Part shown: piece by piece, positions 24,820 through 33,004 of the stretch | Layout of the letters: each line of letters starts with the position of its first letter | Numbering within the stretch: the first letter of the stretch is position 1 | Assembly: GCA_902577075.1 (NCBI GenBank) | Contig: CACGXV010000006.1 | Location: forward strand, 1-64,000 | Source of the DNA: an uncultured Pelagibacteraceae bacterium | GTDB lineage: Bacteria > Pseudomonadota > Alphaproteobacteria > Pelagibacterales > Pelagibacteraceae | Length of the DNA: 64,000 nucleotides | Direction of reading: 5' to 3' | Made by a program: the position numbers and the translations under genes | Notes under the pieces: model-generated | Told to the model about the DNA's origin: nothing | Database searches by the model: none | The model's input: the letters and a program-made list of their open reading frames with translations, nothing else

Positions 24820-25971
24820 ATGTCTAAAATATTCGATTTATTCATAATAGGTGGCGGTATAAACGGTGCAGGTATTGCAAGGGATGCTGCGGGTAGAGGT
24901 TTATCAGTTTGTTTAGCTGACAAAGGTGAGATTGGTGGAGCAACTTCATCCTGGTCAACGAAATTAATACATGGTGGTCTTCGTTATTTAGAAAATTATG
25001 AATTCAAATTAGTTAGAGAATCTTTAAAAGAAAGAGAAATTGTTTATAAAATTGCTAAACATATTTCAAAACCCATTCCTTTTATAATTCCTTATGCAGA
25101 TAAAATTCGACCAGCCTGGTTAATTAAAATTGGTTTATTTTTGTACGATAATTTAGGTGGCAAAAGTAATATACCAAAATCAAAAACATTTGATCTTAGA
25201 AAAAAATTTTCAAATATTCTTAAAGAAAAATACAAAACCGGTTTTCAATATTTTGATATACAAATTGACGATAAAAAATTAACGAAATTAAATACCAAAG
25301 ATGCAAAAAGAAATAACGCTAAAATACTAGAATACAACAAAGTTAAAAAAGCTGAAATTATTGGCAATGAATGGATTATTAGTCTTGAAAATGGTGAAAA
25401 AGTAAAGTCAAAAATTTTGATTAATGCATCTGGACCATGGATAAATGAAACCTTAAATAAAAATATAAAAATTAAATCTAAGAAAAAAATTAGATTGGTT
25501 AAAGGAAGTCATATTATTACAAAAAAATTGTACAAAGAAAATGTTGCGTTCACATTTCAAAATACTGATAAAAGAATAATATTTGTAATACCTTACAAAG
25601 GGAAGTTTTCTTTAATTGGAACAACTGAAGAAGAGGTGAAATCACCTGAAAATAAAGGAATATCAAAAAAAGAAATTAGATATTTAATTAGTTCAGTAAA
25701 TAATTACTTAAAAAAACAAATAACATCAAAGGACATCTTAGATACATATTCTGGGATAAGACCTCTAATTGAAGATTTTAAAACAGCCTCAAAAGTCACA
25801 AGAGATTATGTTTTTGATCTAAAAATTATAAAAAAATTACCTTTATTGAATATTTATGGAGGAAAACTTACCACCTACAGAAAATTGTCTGAAAAAGTCC
25901 TTATTGATCTTGAAAAATTTTTACCTAAAACAAAAAAAGGTCCATGGACACACAAAAAGAAGCTTTTTTAA
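24820..25971 (+). CDS. glpD: Glycerol-3-phosphate dehydrogenase GlpD, lacking the C-terminal domain
   Basis: FAD-dependent oxidoreductase converting glycerol-3-phosphate to dihydroxyacetone phosphate. The FAD motif IIGGGINGAGIARDAAGRG is at residues 9-27, and GlpD stretches TKLIHGGLRYLE, VKGSHIIT and YGGKLTTYRKL are all present. I start at ATG 24820; the listed 24790 start is TTG. The protein ends at WTHKKKLF, where other GlpD proteins read LPGG and go on for about 110 residues (DAO_C helical domain). Only 38 bp separate it from phnX, so the domain is deleted, not frameshifted. The catalytic half is complete, and it may be functional. Confidence 0.85.
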   Translation: MSKIFDLFIIGGGINGAGIARDAAGRGLSVCLADKGEIGGATSSWSTKLIHGGLRYLENYEFKLVRESLKEREIVYKIAKHISKPIPFIIPYADKIRPAWLIKIGLFLYDNLGGKSNIPKSKTFDLRKKFSNILKEKYKTGFQYFDIQIDDKKLTKLNTKDAKRNNAKILEYNKVKKAEIIGNEWIISLENGEKVKSKILINASGPWINETLNKNIKIKSKKKIRLVKGSHIITKKLYKENVAFTFQNTDKRIIFVIPYKGKFSLIGTTEEEVKSPENKGISKKEIRYLISSVNNYLKKQITSKDILDTYSGIRPLIEDFKTASKVTRDYVFDLKIIKKLPLLNIYGGKLTTYRKLSEKVLIDLEKFLPKTKKGPWTHKKKLF

Positions 25972-26009
25972 TTTCCATAGTCTTAAAAAATGCTTTTCAT
26001 TAAGTAATT

Positions 26010-26804
26010 TTATTTAATTCTAGTTTGAATTATTTTGATAATTTTAGGTAAATCTTTAATTGTATCTATTACATAGTGAGCGCCTACTTTCTTAAATTTA
26101 TTCTTGATCTTTTTTCTAAATTTAGTTTTATCTTTAAAAGAAAGTCTATTAAATTCGACTTCTGTTTTACCAAATTCATTACCTGAAAATATAACACCCA
26201 CTACCCACATCCCAGCATTTACTCCCTCTAACAATCCAGGAATAGTGTCATCAACTTTTATACAATTTGATCCCTTGGTAATATTTAATTCAGAAAAAAT
26301 TTTATATATTATTTCAGCTGAGGGTCTTCCAATTTTTGTGTATGAAGAACTATATGACACATCAGGTATAAATCTTTGTTTTTTTAGTTCTGGCAATATA
26401 ACATTTAGAATTTCTTCTGAATATCCGGTATTGATTCCTATTTTTATTTTTTTGTTTTTTATAAAATCTAAAGTTTTTTTACTTCCTGATATAAATTTTG
26501 AATGTTTCTTAATTATTTTTTTTAATTCTGGATTAAAAAGTTTAAACAATTTATCAATATCTTTATCTGTTGGTTTTGATTTAAATTTTTTTTTCCACTG
26601 CGAATTAATTTTTCTTGTTGTTAGCAATGCTTTTATATGGGCTCGTTTTTCAATACCCATTGGTCCTATGGCTTGTTCTCGTGTAATTTTAATTCCAAAC
26701 CTATCAAATAATTCTATAAGAACTTGAGATGGCGCAAGGCTTCCAAAATCTATTAATGTGCCAGCTAAATCAAATACAATTCCTTCTATATTGGAATTTT
26801 TCAT
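26010..26804 (-). CDS. phnX: Phosphonoacetaldehyde hydrolase PhnX (phosphonatase)
   Basis: HAD-superfamily enzyme that splits phosphonoacetaldehyde into acetaldehyde and phosphate. The PhnX signature FDLAGTLIDFGSLAP carries nucleophile D12, with Ala in place of the usual second HAD Asp, and K53 in MGIEKRAH is at the Schiff-base lysine position of the Bacillus enzyme; D186 in the KVDDT loop is also at the family position. At 264 residues it is normal length. Its usual partner, the 2-aminoethylphosphonate transaminase PhnW, is not in the window. The best Pho box of the window lies 117 bp upstream. Confidence 0.92.
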   Translation of the reverse strand: MKNSNIEGIVFDLAGTLIDFGSLAPSQVLIELFDRFGIKITREQAIGPMGIEKRAHIKALLTTRKINSQWKKKFKSKPTDKDIDKLFKLFNPELKKIIKKHSKFISGSKKTLDFIKNKKIKIGINTGYSEEILNVILPELKKQRFIPDVSYSSSYTKIGRPSAEIIYKIFSELNITKGSNCIKVDDTIPGLLEGVNAGMWVVGVIFSGNEFGKTEVEFNRLSFKDKTKFRKKIKNKFKKVGAHYVIDTIKDLPKIIKIIQTRIK

Positions 26805-26921
26805 ATGTTTTTTTTCGAATCTTTTAATTAAAATTTAATATTTGAAATTAATCATATCTTTAATTGAATAATAATACTGATTTTATTGCTGTTTATTTTG
26901 ATTTTAACTTGTTTTATTAAT

Positions 26922-26950
26922 GTTACAAAAATATTACAGATTTATTACAT
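26922..26950 (-). promoter_or_regulatory. Triple Pho-box repeat upstream of phnX
   Basis: Minus strand shows three 7-mers, ATGTAAT, CTGTAAT and TTGTAAC, each separated by exactly 4 bp (11-bp period). This is the cleanest copy of the local repeat and points towards phnX, with a TAAAAT -10 candidate about 20 bp downstream. On the plus strand it directly abuts the ATG of the TPR gene. Confidence 0.7.
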
Positions 26951-27502
26951 ATGCTGAAAATACTAAATTTCTTATTGATAATTTCAACAGTATGTTTGAC
27001 TTCAGCAGCAAAAGCAAATGAGTTAGATTTAAACAAACTTTTGAGTAAGTTAAAAGATTGTAATACACAAAGTGATGCAAAAATTTTAGAAAAAAGCATA
27101 TGGAATTTGTGGGAAACACATCCATCTAATTTTCAATTAACTATTGATTTAAAAGAAGGTTCAAGACTAGTTCAAAATGGAAATTATATAAGGGCATATA
27201 GGATTTTTAGTAAAATTATAGAAAAAGATCCTAATTGGGCTGAAGCTTGGAATAGACGTGCAACATCTTTATATTTTATGGGTAAGTATAAAAAATCACT
27301 TAGAGATATTGATATGGTCTTAAAACTTGAAAGCAGGCATTTCGGTGCTCTAATTGGAAAAGGACAAGTATACATGGAAATGAAAGATTACGAAAAAGCC
27401 TACACTAGTTATTTAGAAGCTTCATATATAAACCCAATGAATACTGATACAATAAATCAAATAAACAAAGTCTCTAAATTAATTAAAGAAAAAACAATAT
27501 AA
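26951..27502 (+). CDS. Secreted TPR-repeat protein
   Basis: A 183-residue protein with a signal peptide (cleaved after about residue 23, AAKANE) and at least two or three TPR units: ILEKSIWNLWETHPSN region, then AYRIFSKIIEKDPNWAEAWNRRATSLYFMGKYKKSLRD and ALIGKGQVYMEMKDYEKAYTSYLEAS. It should be periplasmic and mediate protein contacts. There is no Shine-Dalgarno: the base before the ATG is the end of the triple Pho box, so the mRNA may be leaderless, and PhoB binding could repress it. Function otherwise unknown. Confidence 0.8.
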   Translation: MLKILNFLLIISTVCLTSAAKANELDLNKLLSKLKDCNTQSDAKILEKSIWNLWETHPSNFQLTIDLKEGSRLVQNGNYIRAYRIFSKIIEKDPNWAEAWNRRATSLYFMGKYKKSLRDIDMVLKLESRHFGALIGKGQVYMEMKDYEKAYTSYLEASYINPMNTDTINQINKVSKLIKEKTI

Positions 27503-27550
27503 TTACTTTATCTGTAAAATATCTTTAATATTATTAAAATATAATAACTT

Positions 27551-28051
27551 ATGAATTATTTGAAAAATATTAAGCTTACAAATAATATAACTTTAATTAA
27601 TAAGCCATTCAAAAAAAAAGAATATTATCATTTCTTAAAAACCTCTGATTTATCTTTGGTAGTTGCGGAAATTAAGAAAAACGTTTTTGTTCTAGTTAGT
27701 CAAAAAAGAATTCCAGTTAATAAAATCAACTATGAATTTCCATCTGGTATGATTGATAAAGGAGAAAATTCTATAAGTGCTGCTTGTAGAGAATTTTATG
27801 AGGAAACAGGATATAAAATATTAGGAAGACCAAAAAAATTATTTACAATTAATTGTGAGCCAGGAAGGTTAACAACTAAAATATACTGCTATTATTCAAA
27901 TAGAATAATTAAAAAAAAAGGACCTGAGAAAGCTATTAAAATTCATTTTCTGTCTAAAGAAGAAATAAACAAATTAATTTTAAATGAAAAATTTTGTAAT
28001 GCCTCTCATGTGGCTTCATTTTTTAAAGTTATAAAGGTGCCTACAAAGTAA
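27551..28051 (+). CDS. Nudix hydrolase, ADP-ribose pyrophosphatase-like
   Basis: A 166-residue Nudix protein with a complete Nudix box (GMIDKGENSISAACREFYEETGY, split here as GX5EX7RE then EETGY, residues about 66-88). It hydrolyses a nucleoside diphosphate linked to another group; the NudF-like ADP-sugar class fits the EFPSGMI start. It follows the TPR gene after 48 bp and ends in a terminator, so both may form one unit. Exact substrate unknown. Confidence 0.83.
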   Translation: MNYLKNIKLTNNITLINKPFKKKEYYHFLKTSDLSLVVAEIKKNVFVLVSQKRIPVNKINYEFPSGMIDKGENSISAACREFYEETGYKILGRPKKLFTINCEPGRLTTKIYCYYSNRIIKKKGPEKAIKIHFLSKEEINKLILNEKFCNASHVASFFKVIKVPTK

Positions 28052-28060
28052 GCACCTTTT
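28033..28060 (+). terminator. Terminator after the Nudix gene
   Basis: AAAGGTGC pairs with GCACCTTT followed by TATAAG, starting inside the last codons of the Nudix gene. It lies between this gene and convergent ppx, and the AAAGGTGC arm also works from the other side. Confidence 0.7.
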
Positions 28061-28154
28061 ATAAGAGAAAATAATGATTTCGTTAATGTAATTAATGATG
28101 AAATATTACTGATAAATTAATAAAATATTAAATCTAATTTAAATTAACATTAAA

Positions 28155-29663
28155 TTAATTTGAATAAATTACCCTAGGATCTAAAAATAATTCTCTTGCT
28201 AAAGCTTTGAATTTTTTCGTAACTTGTTTTGAGATTATCTCTTGATGCTGCGAAGGTATTTTTAAAAAAACAGCATTTCCTCTTTTATAAAGTTTAAATT
28301 CTTCTAAAAAAATTGTAGATATTGATGTAAGAGAATTAGCAAATCTTAAGGCTGCACCAACTTGTTTGCATGAATATATCTCGTTGTTATTTAAAAACGT
28401 TAAGTATTCTATCTTTGGGTTGTATTTTATACTGCAATATCTCCAGTAACAAGAAAGTGCCAATTGTATTCTTTCTTTATGTGAAAGTTTTAATAAAGGC
28501 GTATTTAATGTTTCTTGAAAAACCAACTCTGCTTTTTGGAATGCTCCCAAACCCCAATCCATATGACTTAGTACGCAAGATAGATGAAGCAATTTTTGAT
28601 TAAAATGCTCATTTCCCTCAAATATAGGTTTTATAAAATCAAAATATTTCTTATATGTAGATCCTAAATCGCCTCTTTTTTTTGAAATATGCTCTAATGA
28701 TTTATTAAAAACAAAATTACTATCTGAGTTTTTAAATAAATCTTTGGCAAGAGATCCTTCTCTAATACCGCTAATTGAGCAAATAACATTTTTTGGATTT
28801 GCTATGTTCATAATTTCTTCTAGAATTATTGAGCTATAAGGAAGATAAGGCGTTCTAGACTTTGATATGTATTCAACTGATTTCAATTTAGATTTATTAA
28901 ATGAAGAAATTTTTTCTAAAAATTTTTTAAGTTTTTCATTTTCTACTGAGTATTGATGAATAATATGGACTGGATATTCATTTTGAAATAAGTGTAATTT
29001 AAACAAAGCTCTCCACGTACCTCCCACCAAATATAAATTATTAAATTTTTTTTTAGATAACCATTTTTCATCTCTTAAAAGATTTTTGAGATATTTAGGT
29101 AAATTTCTTTTTTTAACAATAGGATTGTTGATTAACCTTAATACACCAACTGGAAGTGATGTTTTATTTGTTACAACATTGTTTTCAACTCTAGCAAGCT
29201 CTAAACTTCCACCACCTAAATCAGCAACAAGTCCATCCACATTCTCAAATCCAATTTTAACGCCTTCAGCTGATGATTCAGCTTCTTCTTCACCAGTTAA
29301 AATATTTATATTTTTTTTAAATAAGTATTCTACTTCTTCAATAAAGGGCTTTGCGTCTGTAGCTTCTCTTAATACAGCTGTTGCAATAATTTTAAGGTTA
29401 TTAATTTTTGAAACATTAAGAATTTCTGAAAATCTTTTTAAAACTTTTAAAGCATATATCTTGCCTGATTTATGAAGTTTTTTTGATTTATCTAAGTTTT
29501 TACCAAGTTCACAAACTGCTTTTTCATTAAAAAAAGGTACTCTAGATGATGTAAAATCATCGTAAATTAACATTCTTATAGAATTTGAACCTATATCAAT
29601 AATAGCTAATTTTGATTGTCTTAATTTTAAATTTTGCTTATTTTTAATTACTTTAAGTTCCAT
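28155..29663 (-). CDS. ppx: Exopolyphosphatase Ppx/GppA family
   Basis: Removes phosphate from polyphosphate ends (or pppGpp in the GppA form). A 502-residue ASKHA-fold protein: IDIGSNSIRMLIYD (near residue 22) is the phosphate-1 motif and ADLGGGSLELARV the phosphate-2 motif; the C-terminal half is the HD-like helical region (LSHMDWGLGAF). Its start overlaps the end of ppk by 11 bp, so kinase and phosphatase are co-translated and the balance of polyphosphate is set in one operon. Confidence 0.92.
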   Translation of the reverse strand: MELKVIKNKQNLKLRQSKLAIIDIGSNSIRMLIYDDFTSSRVPFFNEKAVCELGKNLDKSKKLHKSGKIYALKVLKRFSEILNVSKINNLKIIATAVLREATDAKPFIEEVEYLFKKNINILTGEEEAESSAEGVKIGFENVDGLVADLGGGSLELARVENNVVTNKTSLPVGVLRLINNPIVKKRNLPKYLKNLLRDEKWLSKKKFNNLYLVGGTWRALFKLHLFQNEYPVHIIHQYSVENEKLKKFLEKISSFNKSKLKSVEYISKSRTPYLPYSSIILEEIMNIANPKNVICSISGIREGSLAKDLFKNSDSNFVFNKSLEHISKKRGDLGSTYKKYFDFIKPIFEGNEHFNQKLLHLSCVLSHMDWGLGAFQKAELVFQETLNTPLLKLSHKERIQLALSCYWRYCSIKYNPKIEYLTFLNNNEIYSCKQVGAALRFANSLTSISTIFLEEFKLYKRGNAVFLKIPSQHQEIISKQVTKKFKALARELFLDPRVIYSN

Positions 29664-31803
29664 CTTTAACCAACCTTAAGTTTAATTTTTTAGGTTTAAT
29701 TTTTAGTTTTGCCTTTCCTCTTCCTGATAAACTTGGATTATTCATGAAATAATCATGTGCAGAAAAAGAATCTTTTCGACTATATTTAATTTTTTGATAA
29801 TTTCCATTAGGATAAAGTTCCCAGCTCTGATTCGTGTCTAGATAATTGGCCATCATTATTTGGTCTAAAACCTGTTCATGAACAGTTTGATTTTCAATTG
29901 GCACGAGAAGTTCGACTCTTCTATCTAGATTTCTTGGCATCAAATCTGCAGATGAAATATAAACTTTTGCATTTCTGTTAGGCATTAATTTTCCATTTGC
30001 AAAACAATATATTCTTGAGTGTTCAAGAAATCTTCCAATGATACTTTTTACAATAATATTTTCCGATTTATTTTTAATACCAGGTCTTAAACAACATACA
30101 CCTCTTACAAATAAAGAGACTTTTACACCGACACTAGAAGCCTCATAAAATTTATCAATTATTTGTGAATCAACTAATGAATTCATTTTAGCCCAAATCT
30201 CAGCGTGTTTCCCTTTTTTTGCATTACTTATTTCCTTATCTATATTCTGATTTAAAGTTTTTCTTAAATTTACAGGTGAAATGGAAATTTTATTTAAATT
30301 TCTTGGTTTAGAATATCCAGTCACGTAATTGTAGAATTTTTCTACATCTGCAGCCATTTTTTTATCAGAGCTAAATAGAGATAAGTCTGTGTATATTTTT
30401 GCATTTACAGGATGATAATTGCCAGTACCTAAATGGAAATATGTTTGAATTTTACCACCCTCACGTCGATGTATTAGTGATGATTTAGCATGTGTTTTGT
30501 ATTTTGCAAAACCATAAACAATTTGAACTCCAGCTTTTTCAAGACTTCTTGCCAGCTGTATATTTGCTTCTTCATCAAATCTAGCTTTGATTTCAATTAA
30601 AGCAGTAACTGTTTTGCCATTTTCGGAAGCGCTAATTAATGCTTTAACAATTGGTGAATCTAAAGTAGTTCTGTACAAAGTTTGTTTAATAGCAATTACT
30701 TTTTTATCCATAGCAGCTTGATTTAAAAATTCAATTACAGCATCAAAAGTCTCAAATGGATGATGAACTATTAGGTCTTTTTTCTTAATTGTCTCAAAAA
30801 AATTATTATTGTATTCTTTTAATCTTTCTACTTCTCTTGGTGTAAAGTTTTTAAATTTTAATTTAGAATTTTTAATTTTACAAATTTGGTCTATATCCTG
30901 GATTCCAACTAAACCTGCTACTTCATAAATATAATTTGGATTAATTTCTAATTTATTTGTTATAAATTTTACAAGTTCTTTGTCGCTTTTTTCTAAAATT
31001 TCTAATCTAACAATATCACCAGTTCTTCTTCGCTTTAATGCTAGTTCAAATGATCTGACTAAATCCTCAGCCTCTTCTTGAATTTCTACATCACTATCTC
31101 TTATTACTCTAAATATCATTTTCTTTTCTAATAAATGATCTGGAAAAATTTCAGAGGCAAAGTAACCAATAACATCGTCTAGAACCAAAAATTTCTTAAA
31201 TGATTTTCCTCCATCTATTTCAATAAATCTTGATAAAGCTTTAGGAATTACGATAATTGAATTAAGAATTCTCTTTTTTTTCTTTTTCTTCAGCTTCATA
31301 ACTAAAGCTCTACCTTGATTAATAATAAATGGAAAAGGATGAGAAGGATCAATCGCTGATGGTGTAAGTAGAGGATAAATTTCTTCGTTAAATATTTCTA
31401 ATAATTTCTTTTTTTCTTTTGTGTTAAGGTTTTCTGGCTTAGTCAATAAAATATTATTTCTCTTCAGCTGATTTGATAGATTATTAAATATGGTATTTTG
31501 TTTATTTAATAGATTTTTTGTATCATTAATAACCATCTCCATCTGTTCTTCAGGTGTTAGTCCATCTGAACTTAGTGAGTCGACTTCTTGTTTAATTTGA
31601 CTGTATAGTCCAGCAACTCGAACCATAAAAAATTCATCTAAATTAGAGCCTGCAATAGATAAAAATTTTACTCTCTCATAAAGAGGATTTTCAATATTTT
31701 GCGCCTCTAACAGAACTCTATCGTTAAATTTTAACCATGATAATTCTCTATTTATATAATTGGATTTAAGCTCTTCTTTGTCTTGTTTTTTTAATGCAGT
31801 CAT
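29653..31803 (-). CDS. ppk1: Polyphosphate kinase Ppk1
   Basis: Reversibly makes polyphosphate from ATP. I start at the ATG 31803 (MTALKKQDKEELKSNYINRELSWLKFNDRV); the ORF-track form adds 36 residues that only read through the divergent sixA gene. The result, 716 residues, is normal. The autophosphorylated histidine motif KYKTHAKSSLIHR, HLGTGNYHP and the C-terminal MPRNLDRRVELLVP with phospholipase-D-like geometry are present. Only 13 bp separate it from sixA, so its promoter lies within sixA or vice versa. Confidence 0.94.
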   Translation of the reverse strand: MTALKKQDKEELKSNYINRELSWLKFNDRVLLEAQNIENPLYERVKFLSIAGSNLDEFFMVRVAGLYSQIKQEVDSLSSDGLTPEEQMEMVINDTKNLLNKQNTIFNNLSNQLKRNNILLTKPENLNTKEKKKLLEIFNEEIYPLLTPSAIDPSHPFPFIINQGRALVMKLKKKKKKRILNSIIVIPKALSRFIEIDGGKSFKKFLVLDDVIGYFASEIFPDHLLEKKMIFRVIRDSDVEIQEEAEDLVRSFELALKRRRTGDIVRLEILEKSDKELVKFITNKLEINPNYIYEVAGLVGIQDIDQICKIKNSKLKFKNFTPREVERLKEYNNNFFETIKKKDLIVHHPFETFDAVIEFLNQAAMDKKVIAIKQTLYRTTLDSPIVKALISASENGKTVTALIEIKARFDEEANIQLARSLEKAGVQIVYGFAKYKTHAKSSLIHRREGGKIQTYFHLGTGNYHPVNAKIYTDLSLFSSDKKMAADVEKFYNYVTGYSKPRNLNKISISPVNLRKTLNQNIDKEISNAKKGKHAEIWAKMNSLVDSQIIDKFYEASSVGVKVSLFVRGVCCLRPGIKNKSENIIVKSIIGRFLEHSRIYCFANGKLMPNRNAKVYISSADLMPRNLDRRVELLVPIENQTVHEQVLDQIMMANYLDTNQSWELYPNGNYQKIKYSRKDSFSAHDYFMNNPSLSGRGKAKLKIKPKKLNLRLVKDGT

Positions 31804-31816
31804 ATATTTAGATTTA

Positions 31817-32332
31817 ATGCGCGAATTATATGTCATGAGACATGCAAAATCTAGTTGGGAAGACCCAAATTTAAGTGATTTTGAAAGACCACTAAATAAA
31901 AGAGGCATCAAAAGTGCAAAAATTATAAGTGAATTTTTTGTTAAAAAAAAATACTCCTTTGACTACGTGCTTTTATCTTCATCAAAAAGAACAAAAAAAA
32001 CTCTAAATTTAATACTGAATAAAATAAATAAACCAAAAAAAATTAAAAGTTCCTCAAAACTCTATTTGGTTAATGAAAATGAAATAATAGCTAATATAAA
32101 AAATATCCATAAAAAGTTTAAGAAAGTATTGATAATAAATCATGAGCCTGCTCTTAAAAATTTAGTTATAAAATTAACTAAAAATAAAGATAATAGTAAT
32201 TTTAAACTATTAAATTATAAATTCCCAACTTGTGCATTTGCTAAAATAGTTTTCGATACGAATGATTGGATAAATATTGAAGAGAAAGGAATTATTTCTG
32301 AATTTGTAAGGCCTAAAGATTTAGTTATCTAA
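31817..32332 (+). CDS. sixA: SixA-type histidine phosphatase
   Basis: A 171-residue histidine phosphatase. The RHAKSSWEDPNLSDFERPLNKRG N-terminal motif (H9 catalytic) is typical of SixA, and the second His lies in INHEPAL. I start at ATG 31817; the longer ORF adds 19 residues overlapping ppk. E. coli SixA removes phosphate from phosphohistidine of phosphotransfer proteins. Its 3' end overlaps phoB by 12 bp. Whether it acts on PhoR-type proteins or on a nitrogen-PTS protein cannot be told. Confidence 0.82.
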   Translation: MRELYVMRHAKSSWEDPNLSDFERPLNKRGIKSAKIISEFFVKKKYSFDYVLLSSSKRTKKTLNLILNKINKPKKIKSSSKLYLVNENEIIANIKNIHKKFKKVLIINHEPALKNLVIKLTKNKDNSNFKLLNYKFPTCAFAKIVFDTNDWINIEEKGIISEFVRPKDLVI

Positions 32333-33004
32333 CGAATAGCCTGCAGATCTCACTGTGCGAATTAAATTTTCTAATCCACTAACATTTAAAACTTTTCTCA
32401 ATCTTCTTATGTGAACATCAACCGTTCTACTTTCTACATAAATATTTTCACCCCAAACATTATTTAGTAATTGTTCTCTTGAATAAACTCTTTTTGGATT
32501 TTTAATAAAAAAATCTAATAATTTAAATTCTGTGGGTCCCAAAATTATTTCCTTATCATTTCTATAAACTCTTTTTGCTAATCTATCAATTTTAAGGTCT
32601 TTAAATTCCACAACATCAGTTGATGACAAAGGTTTAGCCCTTCTTAACAAAGATTTAATTCTTGCATTTAATTCTTTTTGGCTAAATGGTTTAGTGACGT
32701 AATCATCGGCTCCAGTTTCAAATGCTTTTAATTTATCTTCCTCCTCTCCTTTTGCAGTAAGCATAATAATTGGAATGTCATTATATTTTTTATCCCTTTT
32801 TAACTGTTTACATATTTCAACACCTGATAAATCTGGCAACATCCAATCTAATAAGATTAAGTCTGGCATTTTTTGTTTTATTGATTTTAAAGAGTCCTCT
32901 CCATTTTCACTTGAAGAAACCTTATGACCTTCTTTTTCTAAATTATATTTTAATAAGGTTGAAATTGGCGCCTCATCTTCTGCAATAAATATGTGTGCAC
33001 TCAT
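32321..33004 (-). CDS. phoB: Phosphate regulon response regulator PhoB
   Basis: OmpR/PhoB family regulator, 227 residues. Receiver domain with phospho-acceptor Asp in LILLDWMLPDLSG (near residue 54) and Lys in VTKPFS, then a winged-helix DNA-binding domain ending in ESRTVDVHIRRLRKVL and IRTVRSAGYSL. When phosphorylated by PhoR it should bind the YTGTAAY-type repeats found in this window. It is the last gene of pstSCAB-phoU-phoB, sharing a base with phoU. Confidence 0.95.
   Translation of the reverse strand: MSAHIFIAEDEAPISTLLKYNLEKEGHKVSSSENGEDSLKSIKQKMPDLILLDWMLPDLSGVEICKQLKRDKKYNDIPIIMLTAKGEEEDKLKAFETGADDYVTKPFSQKELNARIKSLLRRAKPLSSTDVVEFKDLKIDRLAKRVYRNDKEIILGPTEFKLLDFFIKNPKRVYSREQLLNNVWGENIYVESRTVDVHIRRLRKVLNVSGLENLIRTVRSAGYSLDN

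Noticed and set aside
25960-26009. Frameshift restoring the GlpD C-terminus
   Set aside because: None of the frames after the stop encode LPGG-like sequence and phnX follows after 38 bp, so there is no hidden domain.
26104-26727. 207-residue plus-strand ORF opposite phnX
   Set aside because: It is a shadow of phnX in AT-rich DNA: hydrophobic, no ribosome-binding site, no known motif, while phnX has complete catalytic residues.
29653-31911. Ppk with a 36-residue N-terminal extension as given in the ORF track
   Set aside because: The extension reads antisense through the start of sixA and is not Ppk-like; the ATG at 31803 gives the family N-terminus.
31760-32332. SixA with a 19-residue N-terminal extension
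   Set aside because: The extra residues are antisense to ppk; the ATG at 31817 places the RHAK motif at the usual distance from the N-terminus.
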